A DNA stretch of 64,000 bases from Ligilactobacillus animalis KCTC 3501 = DSM 20602 (GCF_001434535.1 NZ_AYYW01000057.1:62001-126000), one strand, 5' to 3'. Counted from the stretch's first letter, positions 47,506 through 56,648 are shown. Numbers and translations: made by a program. The notes: generated from the sequence alone by a model not told the origin.

Positions 47506-48225
47506 ATGGATAAAATACTACAAAAATATTTAGCTGCTGGGCAAATGACAGTATCCAATCTATTGTTAAATAATTATCGTCAGTTAGGACTAGATGAAGC
47601 TGAGTTTATCTTGATGTTGCAGATCATGAGTCGAACGCAGCAGGGAAAAGCGATCGATCTAACTGAACTTTCACAAAGCATGCAGCTTGATACGAGTAAG
47701 CTGGGAAATTTATTGCGTAATTTGATCGAAAAAAAATTTCTTAGATTAACAACAGCCACAGATGCGGCGGGACGTAAGTATGACAAATATGATTTTACGC
47801 TGCTTTACGAGAAATTATTTGCTTTAGAACAAAATGAAGTAACGGCTGAACTGACACAAACTGAAACGACCAGTAAGCAAGAAGTTTATAAAAATATCGA
47901 GGTCGAATTTGGGCGTCTCTTGACTCCGATGGAACTGCAAACGATCGATAGTTGGCTCAATACAGAGAATTATGCACCTGAATTGATCGTTTTGGCTTTA
48001 CGTGAGGCCGTTTTAAATCAGGTCTACAGCTTGAAGTATATTGATAAGATCTTATTGAGCTGGGAAAAGCAAAATATCAAAACTAGTGCTGATGTGCAAC
48101 GGTTACGCCAAAAGCGGCGGCAAGAATTGGCGCAAAAAGAACATCCTACAGTGCCTAAGCAAAATAAAGCTAAGCCAAGTATTCCAATGTATGATTGGTC
48201 AGGAGGGATCGATGATGCTCAATAG
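47506..48225 (+). CDS. dnaD: DnaD-type primosomal protein
   Basis: DnaD helps load the helicase during initiation and restart of replication in Firmicutes. The start is ATG 47506 (MDKILQKYLAAGQMTVSN) after AAGGAAGA; the longer frame runs through the asnS terminator. The 239-residue product has an N-terminal winged-helix domain and a C-terminal DnaB2-type domain with the YxxxIxxxW-like motif (SLKYIDKILLSW), then a basic tail. It overlaps nth by a few bases, as in B. subtilis. Confidence 0.94.
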   Translation: MDKILQKYLAAGQMTVSNLLLNNYRQLGLDEAEFILMLQIMSRTQQGKAIDLTELSQSMQLDTSKLGNLLRNLIEKKFLRLTTATDAAGRKYDKYDFTLLYEKLFALEQNEVTAELTQTETTSKQEVYKNIEVEFGRLLTPMELQTIDSWLNTENYAPELIVLALREAVLNQVYSLKYIDKILLSWEKQNIKTSADVQRLRQKRRQELAQKEHPTVPKQNKAKPSIPMYDWSGGIDDAQ

Positions 48226-48853
48226 TGAAGAAACGACACGTGCGATCGAAGTTATGGGGGAAATGTTTCCCAATGCCACAACATCGTTGACTAAGACAGA
48301 TCCGTATCACTTTATGCTTTCGGTGATATTGAGTGCCCAAACTACTGACAAAGCAGTTAATTTAGTTACACCGGCTTTATTTGAACGTTATAAAACTCCG
48401 GTGGACTTAGCTAATGCGAGTCAAGCAGAAGTTGAGAGTTATATCAAAACGATCGGTCTATATCGCAACAAGGCGCGCTTTTTGATCAAATGCTCACAGG
48501 AACTAGTTGAACGCTTTAATGGGGTCGTCCCTAAGACTAGAAAAGAACTGATGAGCTTAAGTGGGGTCGGCCGCAAAACAGCAGATGTAGTTTTAGCCGA
48601 ATGTTTTGGGATCCCAGCATTTGCGGTCGATACGCATGTCAGCCGCGTTGCTAAACGGTTAGGGATGGTCCCAGCTGATAGTGATGTTTTAACGATCGAA
48701 AAGATCCTAATGCAAAAAGTCCCACAAGATCTATGGATCAAAGGGCATCATCGGATGATATTTTGGGGTCGCTACCAATGTATGGCCCGAAATCCGAAGT
48801 GTAGTTCTTGTCCCCTATTAGATATTTGTCCAGAAGGCCGCTCAAGAGTGTAA
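48215..48853 (+). CDS. nth: Endonuclease III
   Basis: A base-excision repair DNA glycosylase/AP lyase for oxidised pyrimidines, 212 residues. The helix-hairpin-helix with catalytic Lys is LSGVGRKTADVVLAE near residue 115, the catalytic Asp is in FAVDTHVSRVAKRLG near 137, and the C-terminal [4Fe-4S] ligands follow the C-x6-C-x2-C-x5-C spacing (CMARNPKCSSCPLLDIC). AGGAGG at 48201-48206 supports ATG 48215 or the adjacent ATG 48212. The upstream open frame lies inside dnaD. Confidence 0.97.
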   Translation: MLNSEETTRAIEVMGEMFPNATTSLTKTDPYHFMLSVILSAQTTDKAVNLVTPALFERYKTPVDLANASQAEVESYIKTIGLYRNKARFLIKCSQELVERFNGVVPKTRKELMSLSGVGRKTADVVLAECFGIPAFAVDTHVSRVAKRLGMVPADSDVLTIEKILMQKVPQDLWIKGHHRMIFWGRYQCMARNPKCSSCPLLDICPEGRSRV

Positions 48854-48974
48854 AAACCGAACATAATTAGTGATAAAGATATGGTTTTAATAAAAAAACA
48901 AACAACATAATGAATTTTTATAAAAAATATGGTAAATTATTAACTGGCATAAAAATTCTATGGAGATGGTGAAT

Positions 48975-50252
48975 TTGAAAAAGTTAAAAGTATATCGTTT
49001 GTCACTTGGGTGGCAGATCATCTTAGGCCTTTTGATCGGGATCGGTTTAGGAGTCATATTTACAGATGATAAAGGATTTATCAAATTTGCAAATGGACTC
49101 GGATCGACTTTTATCAATATGATCTCGATGATCGTTTTACCGATCGTCTTTTCGAGTTTAGTTGTTGGGATCGCTAATATGGGCGATATCAAAAAGTTAG
49201 GGCGGATCGGACTAAAAACTTTGATCTATTTTGAAGTATTATCAACGATCGCCTTTATCGTTGGGATGTTAGTTTCTAATCTTTCAAAGATCGGCTATAT
49301 GCTCGATCTAAGTAAATTATCGCAAGTTGATATCTCGACATATGTGAAGACCGCTAAACAAGCTTCACATAGTGGATTAGGGTCGATCTTGATGTCGATC
49401 GTACCATCTAATTTCTTTGATGCCTTAGCGACGGGGCAAATGTTACCTGTGATCTTCTTTTCCTGTTTATTTGGCTTAGGGATCGCAGCAATTGGTGAAA
49501 AAGGCAAGATCTTATTACAATTTTTCCAAGCTGTAGCAGAAGTGATGTTTAAGATCACTGGTTGGATCATGCATTTTGCTCCATTTGGGGTCGCTGGTCT
49601 GATCGGGGCTACCGTAGCTCAATTGGGTCTTGAATCCTTGAAACCATTGGGATTATTTATCGTAATGTCCTATGTAACGATGATCTTCTTTATTTTAGTA
49701 GTTTTAGGGATCACTTCACGGATCTTTGGTTTTAGGATCATGGACCAATTGCGAGTTGTCAAAGATGAGCTGGTCTTAGCATTTACAACGGCTAGTTCAG
49801 AAGTAACATTACCGCGCTTGATGGAAAAAACGCAAAAATTGGGTGTTGACCAAGCGATCAGTTCGTTTGTTATTCCGACCGGTTATACCTTTAACTTGGA
49901 CGGATCGGCGATCTATCAATCATTAGCAGCTATCTTTTTAGCCCAAGCTTATCACATTGATCTTTCATTGAGTCAACAATTGACGTTATTATTAGTTTTA
50001 ATGATCACTTCTAAAGGGATGGCAGGCGTTCCTGGGGCATCATTTGTTGTCTTACTAGCAACAGTCTCAACGATCGGGGTTCCAGTTTCTGGGTTGGCTT
50101 TGATCGCCGGGATCGACCGTTTAGTTGATATGGGTCGGACAGTTGTCAATGTTGCGGGGAATGTTACTGCAACATTGATCATTGGTAAATCCGAAAATGA
50201 ATTTGATCAAGCAAAACATGATGAATATGTAGCATCTTTTAAACAAAAATAA
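48975..50252 (+). CDS. Dicarboxylate/amino acid:cation symporter (GltP/DctA family)
   Basis: A sodium- or proton-coupled transporter for glutamate, aspartate or C4-dicarboxylates, 425 residues from TTG 48975, which has GGAGATGGTG upstream; an in-frame ATG at 48960 has no ribosome binding site. About eight membrane helices and two re-entrant hairpins are predicted. The serine-rich motif FTTASSEVTLPRL and the NLDGSAIYQ motif of TM7 are clear. It sits between nth and ponA, where Bacillus has ypoC, so it appears to be a lineage-specific insertion. Confidence 0.93.
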   Translation: MKKLKVYRLSLGWQIILGLLIGIGLGVIFTDDKGFIKFANGLGSTFINMISMIVLPIVFSSLVVGIANMGDIKKLGRIGLKTLIYFEVLSTIAFIVGMLVSNLSKIGYMLDLSKLSQVDISTYVKTAKQASHSGLGSILMSIVPSNFFDALATGQMLPVIFFSCLFGLGIAAIGEKGKILLQFFQAVAEVMFKITGWIMHFAPFGVAGLIGATVAQLGLESLKPLGLFIVMSYVTMIFFILVVLGITSRIFGFRIMDQLRVVKDELVLAFTTASSEVTLPRLMEKTQKLGVDQAISSFVIPTGYTFNLDGSAIYQSLAAIFLAQAYHIDLSLSQQLTLLLVLMITSKGMAGVPGASFVVLLATVSTIGVPVSGLALIAGIDRLVDMGRTVVNVAGNVTATLIIGKSENEFDQAKHDEYVASFKQK

Positions 50253-50253
50253 G

Positions 50254-50295
50254 CCTAAAAAATCGGTATCTGCGAAATAGATACCGATTTTTTAG
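50254..50295 (+). terminator. Terminator after gltP
   Basis: AAAAAATCGGTATCT pairs with AGATACCGATTTTTT around a 7-base loop. Confidence 0.92.
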
Positions 50296-50310
50296 TGTGC
50301 ATTTTTGTGT

Positions 50311-50345
50311 AAAAAAACACTTCCCACATTTCTGTAGGAAGTGTT
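50311..50345 (-). terminator. Terminator after ponA
   Basis: On the minus strand AACACTTCC pairs with GGAAGTGTT, followed by a run of T. It is back to back with the gltP terminator. Confidence 0.9.
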
Positions 50346-50379
50346 GTACGGATCATTTCTTAAGTTGACGACCCGCTTT

Positions 50380-52695
50380 TTATTGTGGTGGATTCCCACC
50401 GTCTGTTGTTCGAGGCTCAGTAGATGAGCTAGGTTCAGCGGGTGGGGTAGAATTTGCTGAACTTGAATTATCGTCGGCCGGTTGAGAAGATTGACTTGAC
50501 GATTGACTCTCAGAGCTACTTGAGCTTGAAGAAGATTCTGATGAACTTTCTGAGCTAGATGAACTTTCCGAACTGGAAGAAGATTCAGACGATGAACTCG
50601 AAGTTTCTGAAGAACTTGAGCGACTGGAACTTGAACTGTCAGAAAGTTCTGAGCTTGGAGCAGCAGAACCAGCTAAATAAAGTTCACGAACACCATTGAT
50701 ATAGCGAACATAGACGTTGCTTGGTTTGCGCCAATCGGTGTTAGTCTTACCTTGTGACATGTAGGTCATGATGCTCTTATAGAAAAGCGATGCTAAAGCA
50801 ACTGAATTGTTATCCAAGTAATTACCGGCTTCGTATTGGTGGTCATAGCCGACCCAAACGGAGACAGAGTAGTGTTTAGTATAACCGTTGAACCAAGAAT
50901 CCATTACAGCATTATCAGGGAATTTAGCCGAGATATCAGATGGATAGGCGTTGGTCCCAGTCTTACCGGCTTGATATAGACCGCTGATATTAGCTCGTGT
51001 ACCCGTTTCTTCAGGTGAAGTAATAACGCCCTTGAGCATATCAGTGATCATATAAGCAGTTGATGACTGCATGACTTGTTTACCAGAGCTTGAAAATTCT
51101 TTACGTTCGCCATCACCAGTCACGATCTCTTTGATATATTGTGGTTGGTAATACGTCCCACCATTAGCAAAGGCTGCATAGGCAGCAGCATTTTGTAAGG
51201 TCGAAGAAGGTAACCCGATACCGTTTTGATATTCTAAGGTCTTATCGTAATCAAAGCCCATTTGTGAAATAAAGTTTTGAGCTTTCGTGATCCCCACTGC
51301 GGCTAAAGCCCGGATCGCAGGGACGTTACGTGATTCGATCAAAGCTTGGCGCATCGTCATCAAACCTTTATATTGGTGGTCAAAATCGTATAGCTGGATA
51401 TTTGTTCCAGGATAAACATAACGGTTATCTTTGATCGGATGATACGTAGCCCAATCGAGATATTCGATCGCAGGTGCGTAATCCATCAAAGGTTTAGCCG
51501 TAGAACCATTCGTCCGATCAGTTTGAACTGCCCGGTTGAGTCCAAAGGTGACATCGCCAGTCTTACGTCCCCCGAGCATTGCGACCACGTTACCATTATC
51601 AGGGTCGATCACGGTCGAAGCGACTTGGATATTGTCATCTGGGAAGTTCAAATATTCATCGCTATTTGCGATCTCATAGAGACGCTTTTGGATCGTCATG
51701 TCTAAATTAGTATAGATCTGTAAGCTGTCTTTATAAGGATCGTAGCCTTTTTTCTTAGCTTCTTCGATAACTTGTTTGACATATGGATCAGCGATCTTTT
51801 CAGTTGAGGTCACAGTCTTTGAAGTGCTTTTCTCTACTAGACCAGTGGTGATACTTTCTTGTTTAGCTTCGTTAGCTTGAGCTTGGGTGATCTTTTTGTT
51901 AGCGACCATCGCATTTAAAACATCATCCCGCCGCTTTTTAGCAAATTCTGGATTGGTATAAGGATTATAAGAGGATGGGGCATTGGGGATCCCGGCGATC
52001 AAAGCTGTTTGAGCTAAGTCTAATTTATCCAATGTTTTACCAAAATAGTATTTAGCCGCGGTCTGCATCCCGTAACAGCCATCACCCATGAAGACCTTAT
52101 TGACATAGAAAGTCAAGATCTGATCTTTGCTGTATTGGCGGTCCATATTGATCGCTAGCCAAGCTTCTTGGGCTTTACGCTTGATCGTTTGGTCGGAGCG
52201 TTTAGTTGAGAAGTAGGAGAGCTTGATCAATTGTTGATCTAATGTACTCCCACCTTGTAGATCAGCTGACCCCGATACGTTAGACATTGCAGCTGAGACG
52301 ATCCGCCATGGGTCGACCCCATGATGTTTATAGAAACGACGGTCTTCGATCGAGATGACCGCATCTTTTAATTGTTGTGGGATGTCTTTTTCTGCAACAT
52401 AAGTCCGATTTTCAGTCCCTAAAGACATGATCTTTTTGCCATTTGAATCATAAATGACCGTTGAACCAGCACTTTCTAGCTGTTGCTCGCTTAATTTAGG
52501 AGCACTGCTTGCGTAGACAAAAAAGATGGTGACCCCGACCACTAGAGCAGCTACTAAAGCGGCTGCTAGGGATAATAAGATCTTGAGCCACATTGGTTTT
52601 TTGCCAGCGCGTGAAGCTTTTTTCTTACCGCTACGCTTTAAACGGCCATTTTTTTTCGGACCATTTGTGCGCGAGTATTTAGGATTTTTATCCAT
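50380..52695 (-). CDS. ponA: Class A penicillin-binding protein 1A
   Basis: A bifunctional peptidoglycan synthase of 771 residues from ATG 52695 (MDKNPKYSRTNG). Lys/Arg-rich cytoplasmic tail, one membrane segment (about residues 36-60), glycosyltransferase domain (SIEDRRFYKHHGVD, GGSTLDQQLIKLSYF), linker, then transpeptidase with STAKPL (active Ser), SRN and KTGT. The C-terminal ~85 residues are a low-complexity Ser/Glu tail ending in Pro/Thr, typical of surface-exposed lactobacillar proteins. An in-frame ATG at 52728 would add 11 residues but lies inside the leader hairpin. It follows recU, as in Bacillus. Confidence 0.96.
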   Translation of the reverse strand: MDKNPKYSRTNGPKKNGRLKRSGKKKASRAGKKPMWLKILLSLAAALVAALVVGVTIFFVYASSAPKLSEQQLESAGSTVIYDSNGKKIMSLGTENRTYVAEKDIPQQLKDAVISIEDRRFYKHHGVDPWRIVSAAMSNVSGSADLQGGSTLDQQLIKLSYFSTKRSDQTIKRKAQEAWLAINMDRQYSKDQILTFYVNKVFMGDGCYGMQTAAKYYFGKTLDKLDLAQTALIAGIPNAPSSYNPYTNPEFAKKRRDDVLNAMVANKKITQAQANEAKQESITTGLVEKSTSKTVTSTEKIADPYVKQVIEEAKKKGYDPYKDSLQIYTNLDMTIQKRLYEIANSDEYLNFPDDNIQVASTVIDPDNGNVVAMLGGRKTGDVTFGLNRAVQTDRTNGSTAKPLMDYAPAIEYLDWATYHPIKDNRYVYPGTNIQLYDFDHQYKGLMTMRQALIESRNVPAIRALAAVGITKAQNFISQMGFDYDKTLEYQNGIGLPSSTLQNAAAYAAFANGGTYYQPQYIKEIVTGDGERKEFSSSGKQVMQSSTAYMITDMLKGVITSPEETGTRANISGLYQAGKTGTNAYPSDISAKFPDNAVMDSWFNGYTKHYSVSVWVGYDHQYEAGNYLDNNSVALASLFYKSIMTYMSQGKTNTDWRKPSNVYVRYINGVRELYLAGSAAPSSELSDSSSSSRSSSSETSSSSSESSSSSESSSSSESSSESSSSSSSSESQSSSQSSQPADDNSSSANSTPPAEPSSSTEPRTTDGGNPPQ

Positions 52696-52869
52696 AACGA
52701 TACTGCTACTATACAAATGTGGAATCATAAAATATATGATCAGAAAGAATATAGCGTTCCTTTCTTAATTTTAGGTACTACAATTATAGTGATAAAGTGT
52801 AGTTTAGGCAAATTGCCTGACTGGATTATTGTAAGTATCAGTCACACATTTTTAACTTTCTAACTGATA
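52696..52869 (-). promoter_or_regulatory. Structured leader of ponA (family copy D)
   Basis: On the minus strand, P1 is ACTGATA/TATCAGT (52863-52869 and 52836-52842), with AAATGTG at 52845-52851 in its loop, exactly complementary to CACATTT at 52715-52721. The Shine-Dalgarno AGAAAGGA is at 52758-52765 with CTTTCT at 52742-52747 able to mask it. P2 is TATAG (52750-52754) with CTATA (52709-52713). A further ATCATA/TATGAT hairpin lies within the P2 loop. Thirteen bases separate P2 from the ATG. An extra segment of about 65 bases is present between P1 and the Shine-Dalgarno. Confidence 0.72.
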
Positions 52870-52905
52870 TAGTTAACCGTATTTATCCACTAGGGAAACA
52901 TTGAA

Positions 52906-53508
52906 CTACTTTTCAAGTAGTAGGTCAACGTATTTTAGATATGGGATGCGTGGTTGGAGTGCATAATCGATCTCAAAGCCATCGCGTTCGATCACTGCTT
53001 TAGGGATCGATTTGCGCCCAGTCGCTTGGGCATCCCAATAATCAAATAAAATATCGGCTGGCATTAAAAACACCTGGTCAGTTGTGACGAATTTAACGAT
53101 CGTAAAGCAGATACCAGCCTGATCTTGACAAGCTTTCATGTGTTTTATCTGGTGAGCATGAAAGTTACTGAGCGGAAAAGAGGTCTTATTTTTAGTCTCT
53201 TTTGCTTCAAAATCAAGATAATGGCCACGATAGACACCGTTGTAATCAGTAGTAGAAGCCTGTTTGAAATAAGCTTTTTTGATCACTGCGGCACTACGTT
53301 TGGGATAATAAACATCAACGATCTGGATCGGTGTCGGCTTTTTGTGAATGACCGCGATCCCAGCTGAAAGATAGTATTTATTGCTTTCGTTTATTTCATC
53401 TTCTAACGACATTCCGCGCTTTCCATAAATAGTATTGTTGGCGCGGCTTTTTTTACTCGCACTATTTTTAGTAGTGAACAAGCCGCCGTTTGGATAGTGG
53501 ATTACCAT
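52906..53508 (-). CDS. recU: Holliday junction resolvase RecU
   Basis: RecU cleaves Holliday junctions during recombination and chromosome segregation in Firmicutes. The 200-residue protein starts at ATG 53508 (GGAGCGTGA upstream) and shows MSLEDEINESNKYY near residue 34, the catalytic region HYLDFEAKETK near 96, and PADILFDYWDAQ. It is the first gene of the recU-ponA pair, divergent from ypsA. Confidence 0.95.
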   Translation of the reverse strand: MVIHYPNGGLFTTKNSASKKSRANNTIYGKRGMSLEDEINESNKYYLSAGIAVIHKKPTPIQIVDVYYPKRSAAVIKKAYFKQASTTDYNGVYRGHYLDFEAKETKNKTSFPLSNFHAHQIKHMKACQDQAGICFTIVKFVTTDQVFLMPADILFDYWDAQATGRKSIPKAVIERDGFEIDYALQPRIPYLKYVDLLLEK

Positions 53509-53641
53509 AGATAAATATCACGCTCCTATCCGGTTAATTATAACAAATTTAAACAGTTATTGGCAAAAAGTTGGGTAAAATTTAAAGCAAATAATTTGTG
53601 GTATTATAAGATAAAGAAAATATTTTGGCGAGGTGAAACAC

Positions 53642-54196
53642 GTGCGTTTATGGGTAAGTGGCTATCGAAGTTATGAATTGGGGGTCTTTAAACTAGATGA
53701 CCCTAAGATCGAAGTATTAAAGTATTGTTTACGTAAAATTTTTATGCAAAATGCTGATCTAGGGCTTGAATGGATCATTTCTGGGGGACAGTTGGGGATC
53801 GAACAGTGGGCATTAGAAGAAGCAGTTTCTTTTACACAAGAATATGTCGGGATCAAGACAGCACTGATGTATCCTTATACAGAATTTTCCAAAAATTGGC
53901 AGGAAGATAAACAGATACATCTAGCACAGTTAGAACAACAAGTTGATTTTTGTGCAAGTGTCAGTAAACGGCCATATAGTTCGCCAGTGCAGTTGAAAAA
54001 TTATCAGCAATTTATGTTAGAACATACGGATAAAGCAGTCTTGATCTATGACCAAGAGCTTCCCGGGAAGCCAAAATTTGACTACGAAGCGATCAAACGT
54101 TATCAGCAAGCACATGCTTATGAGCTTGAAGTGATCGATATGTATCAGCTTCAAGATGAGGCAGAACAGTATTTGGAACAAAAGAATGACCGTTAA
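53642..54196 (+). CDS. ypsA: YpsA/DUF1273 SLOG-family protein
   Basis: A 184-residue Rossmann-like SLOG protein. The start is GTG 53642, since GAGGTGA precedes it; the GTG at 53633 is part of that site. The N-terminus MRLWVSGYRSYELGVF and the glycine motif WIISGGQLGIEQWA near residue 43 match YpsA, which in Bacillus and Staphylococcus influences cell division together with GpsB. Its neighbour here is gpsB, as in those genomes. The ligand is unknown. Confidence 0.92.
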   Translation: MRLWVSGYRSYELGVFKLDDPKIEVLKYCLRKIFMQNADLGLEWIISGGQLGIEQWALEEAVSFTQEYVGIKTALMYPYTEFSKNWQEDKQIHLAQLEQQVDFCASVSKRPYSSPVQLKNYQQFMLEHTDKAVLIYDQELPGKPKFDYEAIKRYQQAHAYELEVIDMYQLQDEAEQYLEQKNDR

Positions 54197-54216
54197 AAAA
54201 TATACAAAAATTTATA

Positions 54217-54246
54217 TTTACAAGTACCAAACGATTATGCTATAAT
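54217..54246 (+). promoter_or_regulatory. Promoter of gpsB
   Basis: TTTACA (54217-54222), an 18-base spacer and TATAAT (54241-54246). Shifting one base gives TTACAA with a 17-base spacer. A small AGGAAC/GTTCCT hairpin lies in the leader (54248-54271 region). Confidence 0.65.
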
Positions 54247-54296
54247 AAGGAACGTTATGAGTTAAGTTCCTAATATGTAAATGAGGTGCAGTTTCG

Positions 54297-54638
54297 ATGG
54301 AAAATGTAAATCTTACGCCTAAGGACATCGTAAATAAGAATTTTTCACGCGGTCTACGCGGTTATGACTCGAATGAAGTCGATGAATTTTTGGATCAAGT
54401 TATCCAAGATTATGAAGCATACGCTAAAGAAAATCAACGTCTTCAAATGGAAAATGATCGTTTAGTAAGCAAAGTCGATGAATTGACGAAGCAAGTTGCG
54501 GTCGGTTCTTCGGGTCAAACAGCTCGTCCAACGACGAATATGACTAATATGGATGTTTTAAAGCGGTTGTCTAACTTAGAGCGACATGTTTTTGGTGCTC
54601 AACTTAATGATGATGACGATCGTAGTAATCGTTTTTAA
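54297..54638 (+). CDS. gpsB: Cell division regulator GpsB
   Basis: A 113-residue DivIVA-like protein that coordinates septal and lateral wall synthesis through binding to PBPs. The N-terminal lipid-binding/DivIVA motif ([31 protein letters not shown]) is followed by a coiled coil (about residues 30-70), a flexible linker and a C-terminal trimerisation segment ([13 protein letters not shown]). ATG 54297 is preceded by GAGGTG. rnpB follows after 15 bases, the conserved ypsA-gpsB-rnpB-rlmL order. Confidence 0.96.
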   Translation: MENVNLTPKDIVNKNFSRGLRGYDSNEVDEFLDQVIQDYEAYAKENQRLQMENDRLVSKVDELTKQVAVGSSGQTARPTTNMTNMDVLKRLSNLERHVFGAQLNDDDDRSNRF

Positions 54639-54653
54639 ATAAGTAAATAATGT

Positions 54654-55040
54654 GTAGTCTTCTGGTAATCGCGGTCTATTTTATATAGGCTGAGGAAAGT
54701 CCAAGCTTGCACAGGCTGCGATGCCTGTAGTGATCGTGCTTGCTGAAAAAATAAGGCAAGGTACCATTTTGATGGTAACGGCAGATAAAAGGGCTAAAGT
54801 CATTTGACCATGTCCGAGTAGTCTTGAAAAGTGCCACAGTGACGAAGCAATAGTGGAAACATTATTGGTGGAACGCGGTAAACCCCACGAGCAGGTAACC
54901 CAAACTTTGGTAGGGGCGCTTCATGACGGAAATGAACTAATCATGGGGGCGAGTTATCTAACTCGGAGATAGATGATTACCACCGATTTTAGCTCCTGGG
55001 CTAAATGACGTACAGAACGTGGCTTATAGAGGACTACATA
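54654..55040 (+). ncRNA. rnpB: RNase P RNA, type B
   Basis: The catalytic RNA of RNase P. Ends pair as helix P1: GTAGTC (54654-54659) with GACTAC (55032-55037). The conserved GAGGAAAGTCC (CR I region) appears near 54692, AGTGCCACAGTGACGAAG-type sequence in the middle, GGTAAACCCCACGAGCAG in the CR IV region, and the ACAGAA of CR V near 55012. Location between gpsB and rlmL is the standard place in Firmicutes. Exact ends may differ by a few bases. Confidence 0.96.
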
Positions 55041-55051
55041 TTCAGGAAATG

Positions 55052-55087
55052 ACTAGGGCGGAAGGAAACTTTTGTCCTAGTTTTTTT
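55052..55087 (+). terminator. Terminator after rnpB
   Basis: ACTAGG (55052-55057) pairs with CCTAGT (55076-55081), with a run of seven T at the end. Confidence 0.8.
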
Positions 55088-55137
55088 AATGTAAAAATCA
55101 ATTTATTAAATCTATGCTCAGACAGAAAGGAAGCATT

Positions 55138-56274
55138 ATGAAGAAATACAACTTACTAGCAACTTGTGCTGCTGGGATCGAAGCGATCACAGGAAACGAA
55201 TTAAAGCACCTCGGCTATCAAGTGGCCGTTGAAAACGGGCGCGTTCGCTATCAAGGAACGGTAGAAGATATCATCAATACCAATCTCTGGTTACGTACAG
55301 CTGACCGGGTCAAGATCATCATTGGTGAATTCAAAGCCACGACTTTTGATGAACTTTTTGAAAAGACAAAGGCATTGCCTTGGGATGAATATTTACCATT
55401 AGATGCGAATTTCCCAGTTGCTGGAAAATCACAAAAATCTAAATTGCACAACGTTCCCAGTGTACAAGCGATCGTAAAAAAAGCGATCGTTGAAAAGCTT
55501 TCATCGGTATATCATCGCCGGTCATTTTTACCGGAAACAGGGGCTAAATATCCTTTAGAAGTTGCATTGAATAAAGATAAGGTCTTATTGACGTTAGATA
55601 CGACTGGAAGCAGTTTGTTCAAACGGGGTTATCGTGTTGGTAAAGGGGGCGCTCCTTTGAAAGAAAATATGGCAGCAGCGCTCGTTTTATTAGCGCATTG
55701 GTATCCAGAAAAGCCTTTTGTCGATCCGGTATGTGGTTCAGGGACTTTACCGATCGAAGCGGCCATGATCGGGCACAATATCGCACCAGGCTTCAATCGT
55801 GATTTTGTTTGTGAAACATGGGATTGGATGCCGGCTGGCTTGAGCGAAGAATTACGGGCTAAAGCCGAACAAGAAGCTAATTATGATATCGAACTTGATA
55901 TCTGTGGCTACGATATTGATGGTAAGATGATCGAGATCGCTAAGCAAAATGCGATGGAAGCTGGATTATCCCATAGTATCAAGTTCAAACAATTGGCTGT
56001 CAAAGATTTTAAGACTGATAAAGAATACGGTGTGATCGTGGCTAATCCGCCCTACGGTGAACGTTTGAGCGATGAGGCTGGCGTGCATAAGCTCTATCAA
56101 GAAATGGGGGATCTTTACCGTCCATTAACGACTTGGAGCAAATATATCTTGACTAGTGACTTAGCTTTTGAACAATATTATGGGCAAAAAGCGACTAAGC
56201 GACGCAAGCTTTATAATGGTACTTTAAGAACTGATCTATTCCAATACTGGGGCCAAAAAAAGCCTCGCAATTAG
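55138..56274 (+). CDS. 23S rRNA (guanine-N2)-methyltransferase, RlmL/YpsC family
   Basis: A 378-residue enzyme from ATG 55138 (MKKYNLLATCAAGIEA), preceded by AGAAAGGA; the frame opens 24 bases earlier. An N-terminal THUMP RNA-binding domain (about residues 40-150) is followed by a Rossmann methyltransferase with FVDPVCGSGTLPIEAA near residue 195 and the catalytic VANPPYGERL near 300. It corresponds to the N-terminal half of E. coli RlmKL. It converges with the RNase H-like gene and overlaps it by three or four bases. Confidence 0.93.
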   Translation: MKKYNLLATCAAGIEAITGNELKHLGYQVAVENGRVRYQGTVEDIINTNLWLRTADRVKIIIGEFKATTFDELFEKTKALPWDEYLPLDANFPVAGKSQKSKLHNVPSVQAIVKKAIVEKLSSVYHRRSFLPETGAKYPLEVALNKDKVLLTLDTTGSSLFKRGYRVGKGGAPLKENMAAALVLLAHWYPEKPFVDPVCGSGTLPIEAAMIGHNIAPGFNRDFVCETWDWMPAGLSEELRAKAEQEANYDIELDICGYDIDGKMIEIAKQNAMEAGLSHSIKFKQLAVKDFKTDKEYGVIVANPPYGERLSDEAGVHKLYQEMGDLYRPLTTWSKYILTSDLAFEQYYGQKATKRRKLYNGTLRTDLFQYWGQKKPRN

Positions 56275-56648
56275 GCTTTTAAAGCTTGTAAAGCGAGGTT
56301 ATGCGCGCCGGTGTTTTGCTTGTCAGGGATCCACTGAGCGATAACAAGCGGGAATTTTTCTTGGAGTGCGAGTAGCTTTGTCAACTCAGGGGCAAATGAC
56401 TTACTATAGCGTTTGTCTAAGCTATCGATCACGATCTTACTATCGGAGTAAAAGAAGACATTTTGCGCATTCGGAAAGTGTCGAAGCAAATATTCAAAAC
56501 CTAAGATAGCAGCTTCAAATTCAGCTTGATGATTATTTGAGGCTGTTGTCTTTTGTTTGATTTGGTGTTGTTTTTGCTCAGCGATAACTAAGATCCCAGC
56601 CGCACTATGTGTTTTGTTTGTTGCGGCATCGGTGTATAATTTTACCAT
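56271..56648 (-). CDS. RNase HI-like protein with an altered fourth active-site residue
   Basis: A 125-residue protein with the RNase H fold: first Asp in KLYTDAATN (residue 7), Glu in NHQAEFEAA near 43, and Asp in FYSDSKIVIDS near 69. At the fourth metal-ligand position, where RNase HI has Asp, the sequence reads GAHNLALQ, so His or Asn replaces it. Activity may be retained, as in some family members, or lost. Related small RNase HI-like genes (ypdQ-type) exist in Bacillus and lactobacilli. It faces rlmL tail to tail and is divergent from ebsA. Confidence 0.85.
   Translation of the reverse strand: MVKLYTDAATNKTHSAAGILVIAEQKQHQIKQKTTASNNHQAEFEAAILGFEYLLRHFPNAQNVFFYSDSKIVIDSLDKRYSKSFAPELTKLLALQEKFPLVIAQWIPDKQNTGAHNLALQALKA

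Noticed and set aside
50480-50660. Short tandem repeats resembling a repeat array
   Set aside because: They are in-frame Ser/Glu codons of the PBP1A tail, not CRISPR or another non-coding array.
52695-52728. Alternative ponA start at ATG 52728
   Set aside because: It is in frame but lies within the leader hairpin loop, and the other leader copies show the start 9-13 bases after P2, which fits ATG 52695.
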